Shown here piece by piece: positions 21,914 through 30,050 of a DNA stretch of 42,431 bases. The stretch is from the IMG/VR virus record IMGVR_UViG_3300025122_000038, positions 1-42,431 of that record, one strand, 5' to 3'. The notes under the pieces were generated by a model, which saw only the letters and a list, made by a program, of their open reading frames with translations, did no database searches and was not told the origin of the DNA. The position numbers were made by a program, and so were the translations under genes. The DNA comes from a virus. The number at the start of each line of letters is the position of its first letter. Position 1 is the first letter of the stretch.

Positions 21914-22834
21914 GTGGCAGGTATCTCAAGAGCACAACTGCTCAAGGAACTCCTTCCCGGCTTGAACGCCCTGTTCGGGTTGGAGTACGACAAATACGAG
22001 AACGAACACGCTCAGTGCTACGACATGGAGAGTTCGGAGCGTTCGTTCGAAGAAGAAACCAAGCTGAGCGGCTTCGGTGCGGCCCCCGTCAAGAAGGAAG
22101 GCGGCGCGCTGGCATACGACACTGCCCAGGAAAGTTTCACCCAGCGGTACGATCACGAGACGATCGCCATGGGCTTCTCCATCACGGAGGAGGCCGTGGA
22201 GGACAATCTCTACGACAGTCTGTCCACCCGCTACACCAAGGCTCTGGCGAGGGGCATGGCCTACACGAAGGAAGTTAAGGGCATGGTGCCGTTCAACACC
22301 GGCTTCACCGCGACGACCGGGTATCTCTCGGGCGACGGTGACCAGTTGTTCAGTACCTCCCACTCCATCGTGAACGGGGCCGACCTTTCCAACAGGCCAG
22401 CGACGGCGACCGATCTGAACGAAACGTCCATCGAGGACGCGGCCATTCAGATCAGCAACTGGACCGACGAACGTGGTCTGTTGATCGCCGCCATCCCGGT
22501 GAAGCTGATCATCCCCACGAACCTCCAGTTTGTGGCAACCCGACTGTTGAAGTCCGAGTATCGCGTCGAAACCGCGAACAACGACATCAGCGCCATCGTC
22601 CACAACGGCACCGTGCGCGACGGGTTTACCGTGAACCACTACCTCACGGACACCAATGCGTGGTTCCTCAAGACGGACGTGCCCAACGGGCTGAAGATGT
22701 TCAATCGCATCCCGCTGGCCACCTCCATGGACGGCGACTTCGACACCGGCAACGCGAGGTACAAGGCTCGCGAGCGCTACAGCTTCGGCGTCTCCGACTA
22801 CCTCGGCATCTTCGGGAGCCCCGGCTCCTCGTAG
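21914..22834 (+). CDS. Major capsid protein (HK97 fold, Mu gpT-like group)
   Basis: 306 residues from a GTG after AGGAGGGAACC. Long N-terminal helix region (residues 1-60), then EETKLSGFGAAPVKKEGGAL and a spine-helix section DNLYDSLSTRYTKALARGMAYTKE. The end RYKARERYSFGVSDYLGIFG is typical of this capsid group. It forms the icosahedral shell. A strong terminator follows the gene, so it is the last gene of the head operon. Confidence 0.88.
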   Translation: MAGISRAQLLKELLPGLNALFGLEYDKYENEHAQCYDMESSERSFEEETKLSGFGAAPVKKEGGALAYDTAQESFTQRYDHETIAMGFSITEEAVEDNLYDSLSTRYTKALARGMAYTKEVKGMVPFNTGFTATTGYLSGDGDQLFSTSHSIVNGADLSNRPATATDLNETSIEDAAIQISNWTDERGLLIAAIPVKLIIPTNLQFVATRLLKSEYRVETANNDISAIVHNGTVRDGFTVNHYLTDTNAWFLKTDVPNGLKMFNRIPLATSMDGDFDTGNARYKARERYSFGVSDYLGIFGSPGSS

Positions 22835-22864
22835 AAGTTCTTGGCGAGCGATCCTCCCTAAATT

Positions 22865-22896
22865 GGGGCAGCCCCGTGGCTGCCCCTCTTTTTTTT
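22865..22896 (+). terminator. Rho-independent terminator after capsid gene
   Basis: A perfect 9-bp stem GGGGCAGCC (22865-22873)/GGCTGCCCC (22878-22886) with a 4-base loop, followed by TCTTTTTTTT. The best intrinsic terminator in the window; it separates head from tail/accessory genes. Confidence 0.95.
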
Positions 22897-23001
22897 GCGA
22901 CCAGACCGTGATCTCCAGTAGTACAAACATTGACCGGGGAATATTAGTGTTGGTGTTCCCTTTCAGTGGGAGTAGACTTCCCTGACGAGCGGAAGAGTAA
23001 G

Positions 23002-23020
23002 CGAGGGTTTAATTCCCTCG
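23002..23020 (+). promoter_or_regulatory. Leader hairpin before the beta-helix gene
   Basis: CGAGGG (23002-23007) pairs with CCCTCG (23015-23020) about 50 bases upstream of the next start. Since a terminator closes the previous operon, a promoter should lie in 22897-23000; TTGACC at 22931 could be a -35, but no good -10 is seen. Confidence 0.35.
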
Positions 23021-23070
23021 GGCAGCTTCATATCCCGTGGAGGTGTTACTGAAACACAAGGAATCGCATT

Positions 23071-24093
23071 ATGCCTATCACCAATTTCCCGAATGGCGTC
23101 TCCAGTTTTGGCCAGCCCCTCTTGGGTGGCAGTGGGATGACGCTTCCTCTCATGGGCGGACGGATCGCCGCAGGCAACGAGGCCAAGAACTTCTTTGTCG
23201 ATGGCGCGAACGGCGCAGCCGGGAATACCGGCCTTGACCCCTTCCATGCTCTGGCGACAGTCACGCAAGCCTACGCCAAGACCGTGGACAAGCGCGGCGA
23301 TGTCATCTACCTGCTGAACGATGGCAATACTTCCGGCACCAGCCGGGATACGGCCACCATCACATGGTCGAACGACAACACGCACCTGATCGGTCTCTGT
23401 TCTCCAACAATGCTCAGCCAGCGGTCACGCATCAGCCCGCCGACGAGCGCCAGCGCCATCGTCACGCCGCAGCTTACGGTCAGTGGCCACGGCAACATCT
23501 TTTCCAACATCTCGCTGTTCGAGGGCACCAACGAGGCTGCCGACAGCACCTGTGTCAGCGTCACCGGCAACAGGAATTACTTCTCCAACGTGGCCATGAT
23601 GAACATGGCCAACGCAACCGCCTCCTCGGCGGCTGACCGGGCGGGCAGTGAAACCCTCCTGATTACCGGTGGCGAGGAGAACGTCTTCGATGGGTGCTAC
23701 ATCGGGATGGATACCGCCGCACGTTCGGCAGCCAACGCCAACGTCCGGTTCGCCAGCGCGGCGACACGGAACATGTTCCGTGACTGCTTCTTCCCCATGC
23801 AGGCCGATGCCGCCTCTCCTCTCTTCATTGATGCCAACTCTTCCGGTGCGATTGATCGGTATGCGTGGTTCAAGAACTGCATGTTCCACAACGGCGTTAA
23901 CTCCACCGCCACCACCGTCTCTCTGGTCGCCTCGGTCCACTCTAGTGCGGGTGGGTCGATCATCCTCCAAGACTGCGCCAGCCTTGGCGCTACGGAGTGG
24001 GAAACGACTGCGTCGGGACGGGTGTTCTTGAATATGCCGATCCCCGATGCTGCCGAACCCGCAGGCGGGACGATGGTGGTGTTCAGCACCTAA
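23071..24093 (+). CDS. Beta-helix-like virion protein
   Basis: 340 residues. Repeating short strands with Asn/Ser/Gly turns (ITWSNDNTHLIGLCS, TVSGHGNIFSNISLFEG, SVTGNRNYFSNVAMMN, LITGGEENVFDGCYIG) are the pattern of right-handed parallel beta-helix proteins. Phage examples are spikes, fibres or surface-decorating proteins that bind or cleave polysaccharides. No catalytic residues can be assigned. Located first after the capsid terminator. Confidence 0.65.
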   Translation: MPITNFPNGVSSFGQPLLGGSGMTLPLMGGRIAAGNEAKNFFVDGANGAAGNTGLDPFHALATVTQAYAKTVDKRGDVIYLLNDGNTSGTSRDTATITWSNDNTHLIGLCSPTMLSQRSRISPPTSASAIVTPQLTVSGHGNIFSNISLFEGTNEAADSTCVSVTGNRNYFSNVAMMNMANATASSAADRAGSETLLITGGEENVFDGCYIGMDTAARSAANANVRFASAATRNMFRDCFFPMQADAASPLFIDANSSGAIDRYAWFKNCMFHNGVNSTATTVSLVASVHSSAGGSIILQDCASLGATEWETTASGRVFLNMPIPDAAEPAGGTMVVFST

Positions 24094-24114
24094 ACGCAGA
24101 CAAGGAACCTGATC

Positions 24115-24249
24115 ATGGCCAAGAAACCAGCGAAGAAAAAGGCTGCGCCGAAGAGAACGCCGAAGGCGTCGAAGGGCAAGGTTCAGCCGAAGGTTCCTCC
24201 CTGTCCACCGGACGTGGATCAGGAGGACTGGAACCGGCAGCACAAGTAG
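24115..24249 (+). CDS. Small Lys/Ala/Pro-rich basic protein
   Basis: 44 residues. The first 27 are almost entirely Lys, Ala and Pro (MAKKPAKKKAAPKRTPKASK), like a histone H1-type tail; a short CPPDVDQEDWNRQHK end follows. AAGGAA lies upstream of the ATG. It likely binds DNA or RNA, or is packaged with DNA. Confidence 0.55.
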   Translation: MAKKPAKKKAAPKRTPKASKGKVQPKVPPCPPDVDQEDWNRQHK

Positions 24250-24267
24250 CGTCTCAAGTCAGCTTGA

Positions 24268-24295
24268 CCGGGGAGGGCGCGTGTGTCCTCCCCGG
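24268..24295 (+). terminator. Stem-loop after the basic protein gene
   Basis: CCGGGGAGG (24268-24276) and CCTCCCCGG (24287-24295) form a perfect 9-bp stem with a 10-base GCGCGTGTGT loop. No T-tract follows, so it may be a processing or pausing signal. Confidence 0.45.
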
Positions 24296-24355
24296 CCAAC
24301 AGCTAGGAATACCGATGGTTCTTTAGCGTTTTACATACCGAGAGGATATAAAGGC

Positions 24356-24529
24356 ATGGATACCGCCATAGCCGCTCTCCCTGGTTCGATCTTCTGGACC
24401 CCCAAAGACATGCGTGTCCTTCACGGTTGCGACAAGCCGCTGTGCTGCACCACCGCTCATCCGAGAGGTGGGGCGCAGGCCGACAATATGCAGACTCATG
24501 GCGAGTCTTGCAAAGTGAAGGAGATTTAA
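24356..24529 (+). CDS. Small Cys-rich hypothetical protein
   Basis: 57 residues, MDTAIAALPGSIFWTPKDM. It contains HGCDKPLCCTTAH and a later Cys, a possible metal knot. GAGAGGATAT lies upstream. Stops one base before the next gene. Unknown function. Confidence 0.5.
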   Translation: MDTAIAALPGSIFWTPKDMRVLHGCDKPLCCTTAHPRGGAQADNMQTHGESCKVKEI

Positions 24530-24530
24530 G

Positions 24531-25496
24531 ATGTCCAGACCAAAGGTCATCACACTCGCCCCCTCCGTCCTTGACAGGAACGGCATATCTATGGCTGAGA
24601 CCCTTGCTGCCGCCCGCCTGGACTTCCTGATCAACGGGAGCTACGCCACCGGCTACGACCGTGACGGGATTTGCCAAGCCCAGGCAGCCTCTGACACGTC
24701 AGCAGCCCTGACGCTTAATGGGGCTCTCGGCGTTGATTTCAGAGATCGCCGGGGTGTTTACATCCTGCTGTACTCAGCCAGTTCTGACAACACCGGGGAC
24801 ACCCTCCTCGCCGTTGGCGAGGACATCAACGGTAACCCCATTCGAGAGACCCTCACCGGAGCCGGGAACGGCCTGATCACGCTGGGCTCCACCAAGTTCT
24901 ACCACATCACCTCCCTGACCCCGGTCAGCGCCTTCGTCGGCGATATCGAAGTTGGCGTGAATGGGTATGCCGAGTTCGCCACACCCCAGCACGTAGCCCA
25001 ATATTCGGCGGGCGACGACACGGGCGACACCTACACGGCTCGTGGGTTTGACCGCTACGGCAATAACATCACCGACAGCATCACTGGAGCCAACGCCGGA
25101 ACCAGCACCACCCAGGATGTCAACTTCGCGTGGGTGGACAGGATCACGTCGAGCGGAGCCTCGGCGGGAGCCGTCGAGAGCGGCGTGGATGGACTGTGTG
25201 AAGGCGCGTGGTTCGTCCTTAACTACCGGGGGCCTGACTTTAATGTCGGCCTCGGCTGTGGTGTGTCGTCGGGGGCATCCTTGACCTACGCCGTGCAGCA
25301 CACGTTCAACAACGTCCTGGCATCCACGTTCACCGATGAAACGTCCGCCACGGTCCATACCCACGACACGATCAGCGGCCAGACCGGAACCTCGGACGGC
25401 AACTATACCAACCCTCCGGTAGCCTGCCGTCTTGCGCTCACGGCGCATACCTCGGGCACCGCAAATCTTCGTATTGTTCAAAGCGGGAGAGCATGA
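24531..25496 (+). CDS. Beta-rich virion protein
   Basis: 321 residues, rich in Thr/Ser/Gly/Ala with many short strands (EDINGNPIRETLTGAGNG, FVGDIEVGVNGYAEF, NITDSITGANAG). No enzyme motif. The composition is that of a phage fibre, decoration or tail-associated protein. AAGGAGAT precedes the ATG. Coupled to the next reading by ATGA. Confidence 0.6.
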   Translation: MSRPKVITLAPSVLDRNGISMAETLAAARLDFLINGSYATGYDRDGICQAQAASDTSAALTLNGALGVDFRDRRGVYILLYSASSDNTGDTLLAVGEDINGNPIRETLTGAGNGLITLGSTKFYHITSLTPVSAFVGDIEVGVNGYAEFATPQHVAQYSAGDDTGDTYTARGFDRYGNNITDSITGANAGTSTTQDVNFAWVDRITSSGASAGAVESGVDGLCEGAWFVLNYRGPDFNVGLGCGVSSGASLTYAVQHTFNNVLASTFTDETSATVHTHDTISGQTGTSDGNYTNPPVACRLALTAHTSGTANLRIVQSGRA

Positions 25497-25639
25497 TCGA
25501 AGGTGGCAAGCAGATAGAGGCCCCAATGGGCGGAATTTCAAACGTCGATCAAGATCAACGCCTGGGCGACAGGGGCCAACACCGTGTCGGCTTCCTGGCG
25601 TGGGCATATAGAGAACGAGCGATAGGAGGCTCCCGATGA
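25493..25639 (+). CDS. Short reading frame, doubtful coding
   Basis: 48 codons whose ATG and stop both overlap neighbours as ATGA, which favours a real gene. However, the +1 frame of the same stretch reads more like structural protein (AEFQTSIKINAWATGANTV, SWRGHIENER) but has no start. Either a small gene, or the frameshifted remnant of a virion protein domain. Confidence 0.3.
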   Translation: MIEGGKQIEAPMGGISNVDQDQRLGDRGQHRVGFLAWAYRERAIGGSR

Positions 25640-26088
25640 GCGGCAACGGTCATGGTATTAGCGGTGGCAGCAACGATTGGCGGGTTGTCGTCGGCAACTG
25701 GAATTTCACCGATGACGCCGGGGGCGTTGGAACGTTCACTGTCTTCACGGTGACCGGGGACGTGTTGATGAAGGTGGGGGCAAGCGTCGATGTCGCCGTC
25801 ACCAGCACCAGCAACAATGGAACTCTCGAACTCGGGGTTGCCGGGAACACGGCTGCACTGCTCGTCCAAGACATAGCAGACAATACAGCGTTCGCGGTGG
25901 GCGACAGTTGGACGCTGATCACCGCTGCCAACGCCAACGCCGCGCAGATCGCGGATGAGGGGGTGATCATCGGCAACGGCGTCGATGTCATCATGACCAT
26001 CGGCACCAATGCCATGACGGCTGGCGATATCGACTTCTACGCGCTGTGGAGGCCTCTGTCCCAGGGGGCGACGGTGGTAGCGGCATGA
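25636..26088 (+). CDS. Beta-rich virion protein
   Basis: 150 residues, Gly/Val/Thr/Ala-rich with regular strand patterns (GVGTFTVFTVTGDVLMKVG, GTLELGVAGNTAALLV). Strong site ATAGGAGGC upstream of the ATG. Compact size suggests a decoration or minor tail protein. Unknown exact role. Confidence 0.6.
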   Translation: MSGNGHGISGGSNDWRVVVGNWNFTDDAGGVGTFTVFTVTGDVLMKVGASVDVAVTSTSNNGTLELGVAGNTAALLVQDIADNTAFAVGDSWTLITAANANAAQIADEGVIIGNGVDVIMTIGTNAMTAGDIDFYALWRPLSQGATVVAA

Positions 26089-26327
26089 GCCGAAGCCAAA
26101 AAAATGCACGACGTAACTATAAGCGCGAGTACGAGACCTTCCACAAGAAGCCGTCTCAACTCAAGCGCAACAACGCCCGCCACCGGGCGCGGTATGCCGC
26201 CGAGAAAGCGGGGAAGGTCCACGTCGGAGACAAGAAAGATGTCCACCACAAGGACGGCAACCCCCAGAACAATTCCCCGAGCAATCTTCAAGTGATGCCC
26301 GAGGGAAAGAACAGGAGCCGGAAATGA
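26085..26327 (+). CDS. Small HNH nuclease-like protein
   Basis: 80 residues, very basic. The C-terminus DKKDVHHKDGNPQNNSPSNL holds the HH...N...N pattern of a minimal HNH motif, followed by a basic tail. No separate DNA-binding domain. It may be a free-standing homing nuclease or a packaging-associated HNH protein. Start overlaps the previous stop. Confidence 0.75.
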   Translation: MSRSQKNARRNYKREYETFHKKPSQLKRNNARHRARYAAEKAGKVHVGDKKDVHHKDGNPQNNSPSNLQVMPEGKNRSRK

Positions 26328-26674
26328 AGATGAACAGGAAAGGCCCCCAGAGCCGCAAGAAGTTTGCGGCGGGCGGCGGCGTGGGCGCGGCCTCCCCGGT
26401 CAGGGGCCGGGGGAACTTCAGCGTGGACCCCAAACTCCTGCGTAACCTCGTCTCTGGCGCAGGCATCGATCCGGGGCTCCTGAGCAGGATCAACGCCCGC
26501 GTCTTCGGCAACATCACCGGAGCCGGGGCTCAACCGGGCTTCCAGAAGCCCACCGTACAGCCCGCCGTTCAGGCCCCCAAGGCGCGTATCGCCTCCAAGG
26601 CGGGTAGGTGGGGCGGGCGGGTCAAGAAGACTGGCATCCAGGCCAAGGGACACACGAAGGGCAGGTGCTTCTGA
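26324..26674 (+). CDS. Basic Gly/Ala-rich hypothetical protein
   Basis: 116 residues, rich in Lys, Arg and Gly, mostly unstructured by composition (RKKFAAGGGVGAASPVRGRG and a basic C-terminus). Overlaps both neighbours. It may bind nucleic acid or be a minor virion protein; unknown. Confidence 0.5.
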   Translation: MKMNRKGPQSRKKFAAGGGVGAASPVRGRGNFSVDPKLLRNLVSGAGIDPGLLSRINARVFGNITGAGAQPGFQKPTVQPAVQAPKARIASKAGRWGGRVKKTGIQAKGHTKGRCF

Positions 26675-27375
26675 TGGCTGCCCCCACCACATCAGGCACC
26701 GTTGCCTTCAAGCTGGATATTCTCCAGCTATGCGAGGAGGCGTGGGAGCGGGCTGGTCGGGAGATGCGTACCGGCTACGATCTCCGCACGGCACGAAGAA
26801 GCCTGAACATCATGTTTCTGGAGTGGTCGAACCGGGGGATAAATCTGTGGACCGTCACCGAGGCCACGGTGTCGCTGACCGATGGTACCAAGACGTACGC
26901 CCTGGCCGACGACATGGTGAGCTTCCTGGAGGGCACCGTGCGTCAGGGTTCAGGCACAAGCCAGACCGACTACAGCCTGACGCTGATCTCGGCCAGCACC
27001 TACGCCCAGCGCACCAACAAGAACACCGAGGCGCGCCCCACGGAGATGTATCTCGACCGTCAAAATCGTCACACGGTGACCTTCTGGCCGGTGCCGCCCG
27101 ACGACACCTTCACCTTCGTGTACTGGTATCTGAGGCGCATCGAGGACGCCGGGACCAACACCAACAACCCCGACATGCCGGAGCGTTTCATCCCCGCCCT
27201 GGCCTCCGGGCTGGCCTACTACATCGCCATGAAGCAGCCGGAACTGGAGAAGCGGGTGCCTACGTTGAAGGCGATCTACGAGGAGCAATTCGAACTCGCC
27301 GCTTCGGAGGACCGCACGAAGACCCCCTTGGTGTTCGTGCCGCTGGCGGGCTACGTAGATATGGACTTCTCATGA
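26674..27375 (+). CDS. Head-tail adaptor-like protein (P22 gp4/tail accessory type)
   Basis: 233 residues. The N-terminal helical bundle AFKLDILQLCEEAWERAGREM, TGYDLRTARRSLNIMFLEWSN is followed by a strand-rich middle and a C-terminal helix (LASGLAYYIAMKQPELE, LKAIYEEQFELA). This layout is that of short-tailed phage adaptors that sit under the portal. Start overlaps the preceding stop. The exact family needs a profile search. Confidence 0.65.
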   Translation: MAAPTTSGTVAFKLDILQLCEEAWERAGREMRTGYDLRTARRSLNIMFLEWSNRGINLWTVTEATVSLTDGTKTYALADDMVSFLEGTVRQGSGTSQTDYSLTLISASTYAQRTNKNTEARPTEMYLDRQNRHTVTFWPVPPDDTFTFVYWYLRRIEDAGTNTNNPDMPERFIPALASGLAYYIAMKQPELEKRVPTLKAIYEEQFELAASEDRTKTPLVFVPLAGYVDMDFS

Positions 27376-27692
27376 CCGGCCCCTGGGCAGGAGGCAAACA
27401 CGCCTACGGGTTTTGCGACAGGTGCGCCTTCCGCTACCCGTTGCACGAGTTGGGCTACGAGATCGAAGACAAGCGACCGAATGGGCTACGTGTATGCCCG
27501 GAGTGTTTCGACAAGGACCATCCGCAACTGCAACTGGGTGAGTTTAGGGTTTACGACCCGGAGGCCCTGAAAGACCCACGCCCCGACACCAACCCAAAGG
27601 AGAGCCAGGGGCTGTTTGGGTGGAACCCGGTAGGCAACCCTGCCCTGGACATAACGACCTTCGTGGGCCGGGTGAACGTGACAACCTCGTAG
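27372..27692 (+). CDS. Zinc-ribbon hypothetical protein
   Basis: 106 residues. The paired motifs FCDRC (near 15) and CPEC (near 40) form a zinc ribbon, with FRYPLHELGYEIED between. A proline-rich C-terminus follows. Such small proteins recur next to adaptor genes in environmental phages as I remember them. Coupled to the adaptor gene by ATGA. Confidence 0.6.
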   Translation: MTGPWAGGKHAYGFCDRCAFRYPLHELGYEIEDKRPNGLRVCPECFDKDHPQLQLGEFRVYDPEALKDPRPDTNPKESQGLFGWNPVGNPALDITTFVGRVNVTTS

Positions 27693-27702
27693 GAGAAAGA
27701 TC

Positions 27703-27747
27703 ATGCCGAGGAACGTCTGGAAACCGGAAAAAGGATGGCCTCAATGA
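27703..27747 (+). CDS. 14-codon mini-ORF
   Basis: MPRNVWKPEKGWPQ, with a strong site GGAGAAAGATC upstream and a stop that overlaps the next ATG (ATGA). It may be a leader peptide that couples translation of the holin-like gene, or the truncated start of a longer protein. Confidence 0.35.
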   Translation: MPRNVWKPEKGWPQ

Positions 27748-27899
27748 CCGAATTTGCCCTGGTTAAAGAGGCGCTATCCGCCGGTGGCGATATCGCCATT
27801 ATCGCGTTACTCGTTATCATGTGGCGGTTTGACCGGCGGCTTGTGAAAATGGAGACAATTATGCGTGGGTGTTTGCATAACTGTAAGCCAAAACAATGA
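27744..27899 (+). CDS. Holin-like small membrane protein
   Basis: 51 residues, MTEFALVKEALSAGGDIAII. One membrane segment (about 14-27, DIAIIALLVIMWRF) is followed by a basic cytoplasmic tail (RFDRRLVKME). Size and layout fit small single-pass holins or holin antagonists; the lytic domain lies in the 37986 gene rather than next door. The start is chosen from AAGGATGG spacing and coupling to the mini-ORF; an ATG at 27735 would add three residues. Confidence 0.5.
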   Translation: MTEFALVKEALSAGGDIAIIALLVIMWRFDRRLVKMETIMRGCLHNCKPKQ

Positions 27900-28014
27900 A
27901 TATCACGCCAAGCTGTCAGTGAGGGCTTTGGGAAAATCTATCCCAGGCAGACCAACCTCCAGAGGTTTAAGGGTCCAGCACGAACCGAGAGCGGTCTGAT
28001 TATAGGATGATCAC

Positions 28015-28245
28015 ATGAGTGATGAACTAAACAAAGCTAAGCAGGGTCTTGCTAGAACAGAGGCAAAGTTTAACAAGATGAGTGCGAAGAAGCGTGGCGC
28101 GGGCAAGATGCCGAAGGCTCCCAAGGGCTATGTCAACGGCGGCTCCGTCCAGGGAGCGAAGAGGGGCATCATGCCCACCAATCAGACGACGGTGAAGGCC
28201 AGAGGGGCCGGAGCCGCGGCCCGAGGAGCCAATTTTAAGGTCTGA
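28015..28245 (+). CDS. Small basic hypothetical protein
   Basis: 76 residues, Lys/Ala/Gly-rich (KFNKMSAKKRGAGKMPKAPK). Largely disordered by composition; may bind nucleic acid or be a minor virion component. The 115 bases before it (27900-28014) contain no gene. Confidence 0.5.
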   Translation: MSDELNKAKQGLARTEAKFNKMSAKKRGAGKMPKAPKGYVNGGSVQGAKRGIMPTNQTTVKARGAGAAARGANFKV

Positions 28246-28248
28246 TCG

Positions 28249-28890
28249 ATGGCAATGACGTATGCACAGTTGGTGGCGTCCATCAAGACGTACACGGAGA
28301 ACACAGGGACGGACTTCGTGGCCGAGATACCGCGTTTCACGCGGATGGCCGAGGACCGCATCCTGCATACCGTGCAATTGCCCGAGTTCAGGCGCAACTC
28401 GACCACCAACTTTACCGCCAGCAACGCCTATCTGGTGGCCCCCTCGGACTTCATCTCTCCGTATTCCTTGAGTTATGTTGACGCCAGCGGCGACACGCAG
28501 TTTCTCATCAACAAGGATGTGAATTTTCTCAGGGAGGCGTATCCGGCTGGCACCCCCGAAGCCGACCCGAGGTTCTACGCGCTGTGGGACGACGCCACCT
28601 TCTTCGTGACCCCAACCCCCGCCGTCGCCAGGGTGGTGGAACTGCATTATTTCTACAAGCCTACCTCCATCGTGGACAGTTCCACGAGTTGGTTGGGCAA
28701 CAACTTCGAGAGCGCGCTTTTCTACGGGGCGCTGATAGAGGCTTACATCTTCATGAAGGGCGAGGGTGACCTGATGGAGGCCTACGAGACGAAGTACCAG
28801 ACGGCCATGGAGAGGCTCAAGGTTCTCGGCGACGGCAAGACCCGGAAGGACATGTACCGTTCGGGCCAATTCAGAGTACCGGTGACGTAA
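28249..28890 (+). CDS. Phage adaptor protein
   Basis: 213 residues. MTYAQLVASIKTYTENTGTDF, then IPRFTRMAEDRILHTVQLPEF, a beta domain (FTASNAYLVAPSDFI, FYALWDDATFFVTPTP) and the helical ending FYGALIEAYIFMKGEGDL, MERLKVLGDG are characteristic of a family widely seen in short-tailed environmental phages and labelled adaptor. It probably forms a ring between portal and nozzle. Its last base is shared with the next start. Confidence 0.75.
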   Translation: MAMTYAQLVASIKTYTENTGTDFVAEIPRFTRMAEDRILHTVQLPEFRRNSTTNFTASNAYLVAPSDFISPYSLSYVDASGDTQFLINKDVNFLREAYPAGTPEADPRFYALWDDATFFVTPTPAVARVVELHYFYKPTSIVDSSTSWLGNNFESALFYGALIEAYIFMKGEGDLMEAYETKYQTAMERLKVLGDGKTRKDMYRSGQFRVPVT

Positions 28891-29180
28891 TGCAAGGTTT
28901 GGAAAAAATGGTCAAGGCCGGGAGTGTACTGGTTCACACGACCGAGAATGACGGGCATTCCTCGGAGGCCCTGGCCGAGATGGCCATGGATAAGATCGTT
29001 CGCATTTCCGGCGACATGCCCAGGGAAATCGCGGATCAGGTCAACGCCTACAAGGACAACCTGCGAAGCATCCTGATCTTCTACATGGATGCGGCGAAGA
29101 GTAGCGAGAAGACATCCATCATCGCTTTTTTGGAAAAGGCCGAGGAGCGTTTGATCGCTGACCAGTTGAGGAGAATGTGA
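28890..29180 (+). CDS. Helical hypothetical protein
   Basis: 96 residues. Mainly alpha-helical, acidic (SSEALAEMAMDKIVRIS, KTSIIAFLEKAEERL). No recognised domain. Located between adaptor and structural genes; possibly an assembly chaperone. Confidence 0.55.
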   Translation: MQGLEKMVKAGSVLVHTTENDGHSSEALAEMAMDKIVRISGDMPREIADQVNAYKDNLRSILIFYMDAAKSSEKTSIIAFLEKAEERLIADQLRRM

Positions 29181-29181
29181 G

Positions 29182-29610
29182 ATGGCAATAACGCAAGCGA
29201 TGGCGACCAGCTTCAAACAGGAAATCTTGGAGGCTGAACATGATTTTACCAACGCCGCTCACACCATGCGGGCTGCACTCTATACGTCGTCGGCTACTCT
29301 CAACGCCGCCACCACCGCCTACACCGTCACCAATGAGACATCGGGGGCGGGGTACGTGGCGAAGGGGAACGCCCTCACCAACGTGACGCCGACCACGTCG
29401 GGGACCACGGCGCTGACGGATTTCTCCGACACTACTTGGTCGAGTTCCACAATCACGGCGAGGGGGTCGATGATCTTCAACGACACCCACGCCTCGGACG
29501 CCTGTGTCATCGTCCTCGACTTCGGGTCCGACAAGTCATCCTCGTCGGGGGACTTCACGATCCAGTTCCCGACAGCGGACGCCAGTAACGCGATTATCAG
29601 GATTGCCTGA
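29182..29610 (+). CDS. Beta-rich virion protein
   Basis: 142 residues. The pattern FTNAAHTMRAALYTSSATLN, TNETSGAGYVAKGNAL, DTTWSSSTITARGSMIFND belongs to a small structural family often found near tail-fibre genes in environmental phages. No enzyme motif. Coupled to the next gene by a one-base overlap. Confidence 0.6.
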   Translation: MAITQAMATSFKQEILEAEHDFTNAAHTMRAALYTSSATLNAATTAYTVTNETSGAGYVAKGNALTNVTPTTSGTTALTDFSDTTWSSSTITARGSMIFNDTHASDACVIVLDFGSDKSSSSGDFTIQFPTADASNAIIRIA

Positions 29611-30038
29611 TGGCTGACACGCTTGTTGCATTTACAGGCTGGAACAACAGCACCCACGGGTGGGGCGAGGGCACCTGGGGGCGGACCGTGTCTCCGGGCC
29701 TGGAAGCAACGGGCGCAGTTGACGATGTCACGATTGTCGAGGGCACTGGCGTCACCGTCTCGGCGACGGGGATTGCCGGGACCGGGACGATTGGCGACGA
29801 GAGCGTCATCGGTGACGCCAACGTCTCTGTCACGGGAGGGACCGCCACGGCGACGGTGAATGCCGATACGGTGAGTATTACCGAGGGCGTGGGGGTGGCT
29901 TTCTCGGTGACAGGGGTATCGGCTACCACAGGGCAGGGGGAGGAACTTCTGTGGGGCGAAGTTGTTCTCCCAGACGCCCCGACATGGACCCAGGTGACTT
30001 TACCCAGCACCCCCACCTGGACCCAGGTTTCGACGTAA
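29610..30038 (+). CDS. Thr/Val/Gly-rich virion protein
   Basis: 142 residues with repeating VTVSATGIAGTG, VSVTGGTATATVNAD, VSITEGVGVAFSVTG units of about 25 residues, suggesting a small beta-structure. The C-terminus carries a Trp-containing tandem (PTWTQVTLPSTPTWTQVST). Probably a fibre or decoration protein. Confidence 0.6.
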   Translation: MADTLVAFTGWNNSTHGWGEGTWGRTVSPGLEATGAVDDVTIVEGTGVTVSATGIAGTGTIGDESVIGDANVSVTGGTATATVNADTVSITEGVGVAFSVTGVSATTGQGEELLWGEVVLPDAPTWTQVTLPSTPTWTQVST

Positions 30039-30050
30039 GGAGAGAACGTC

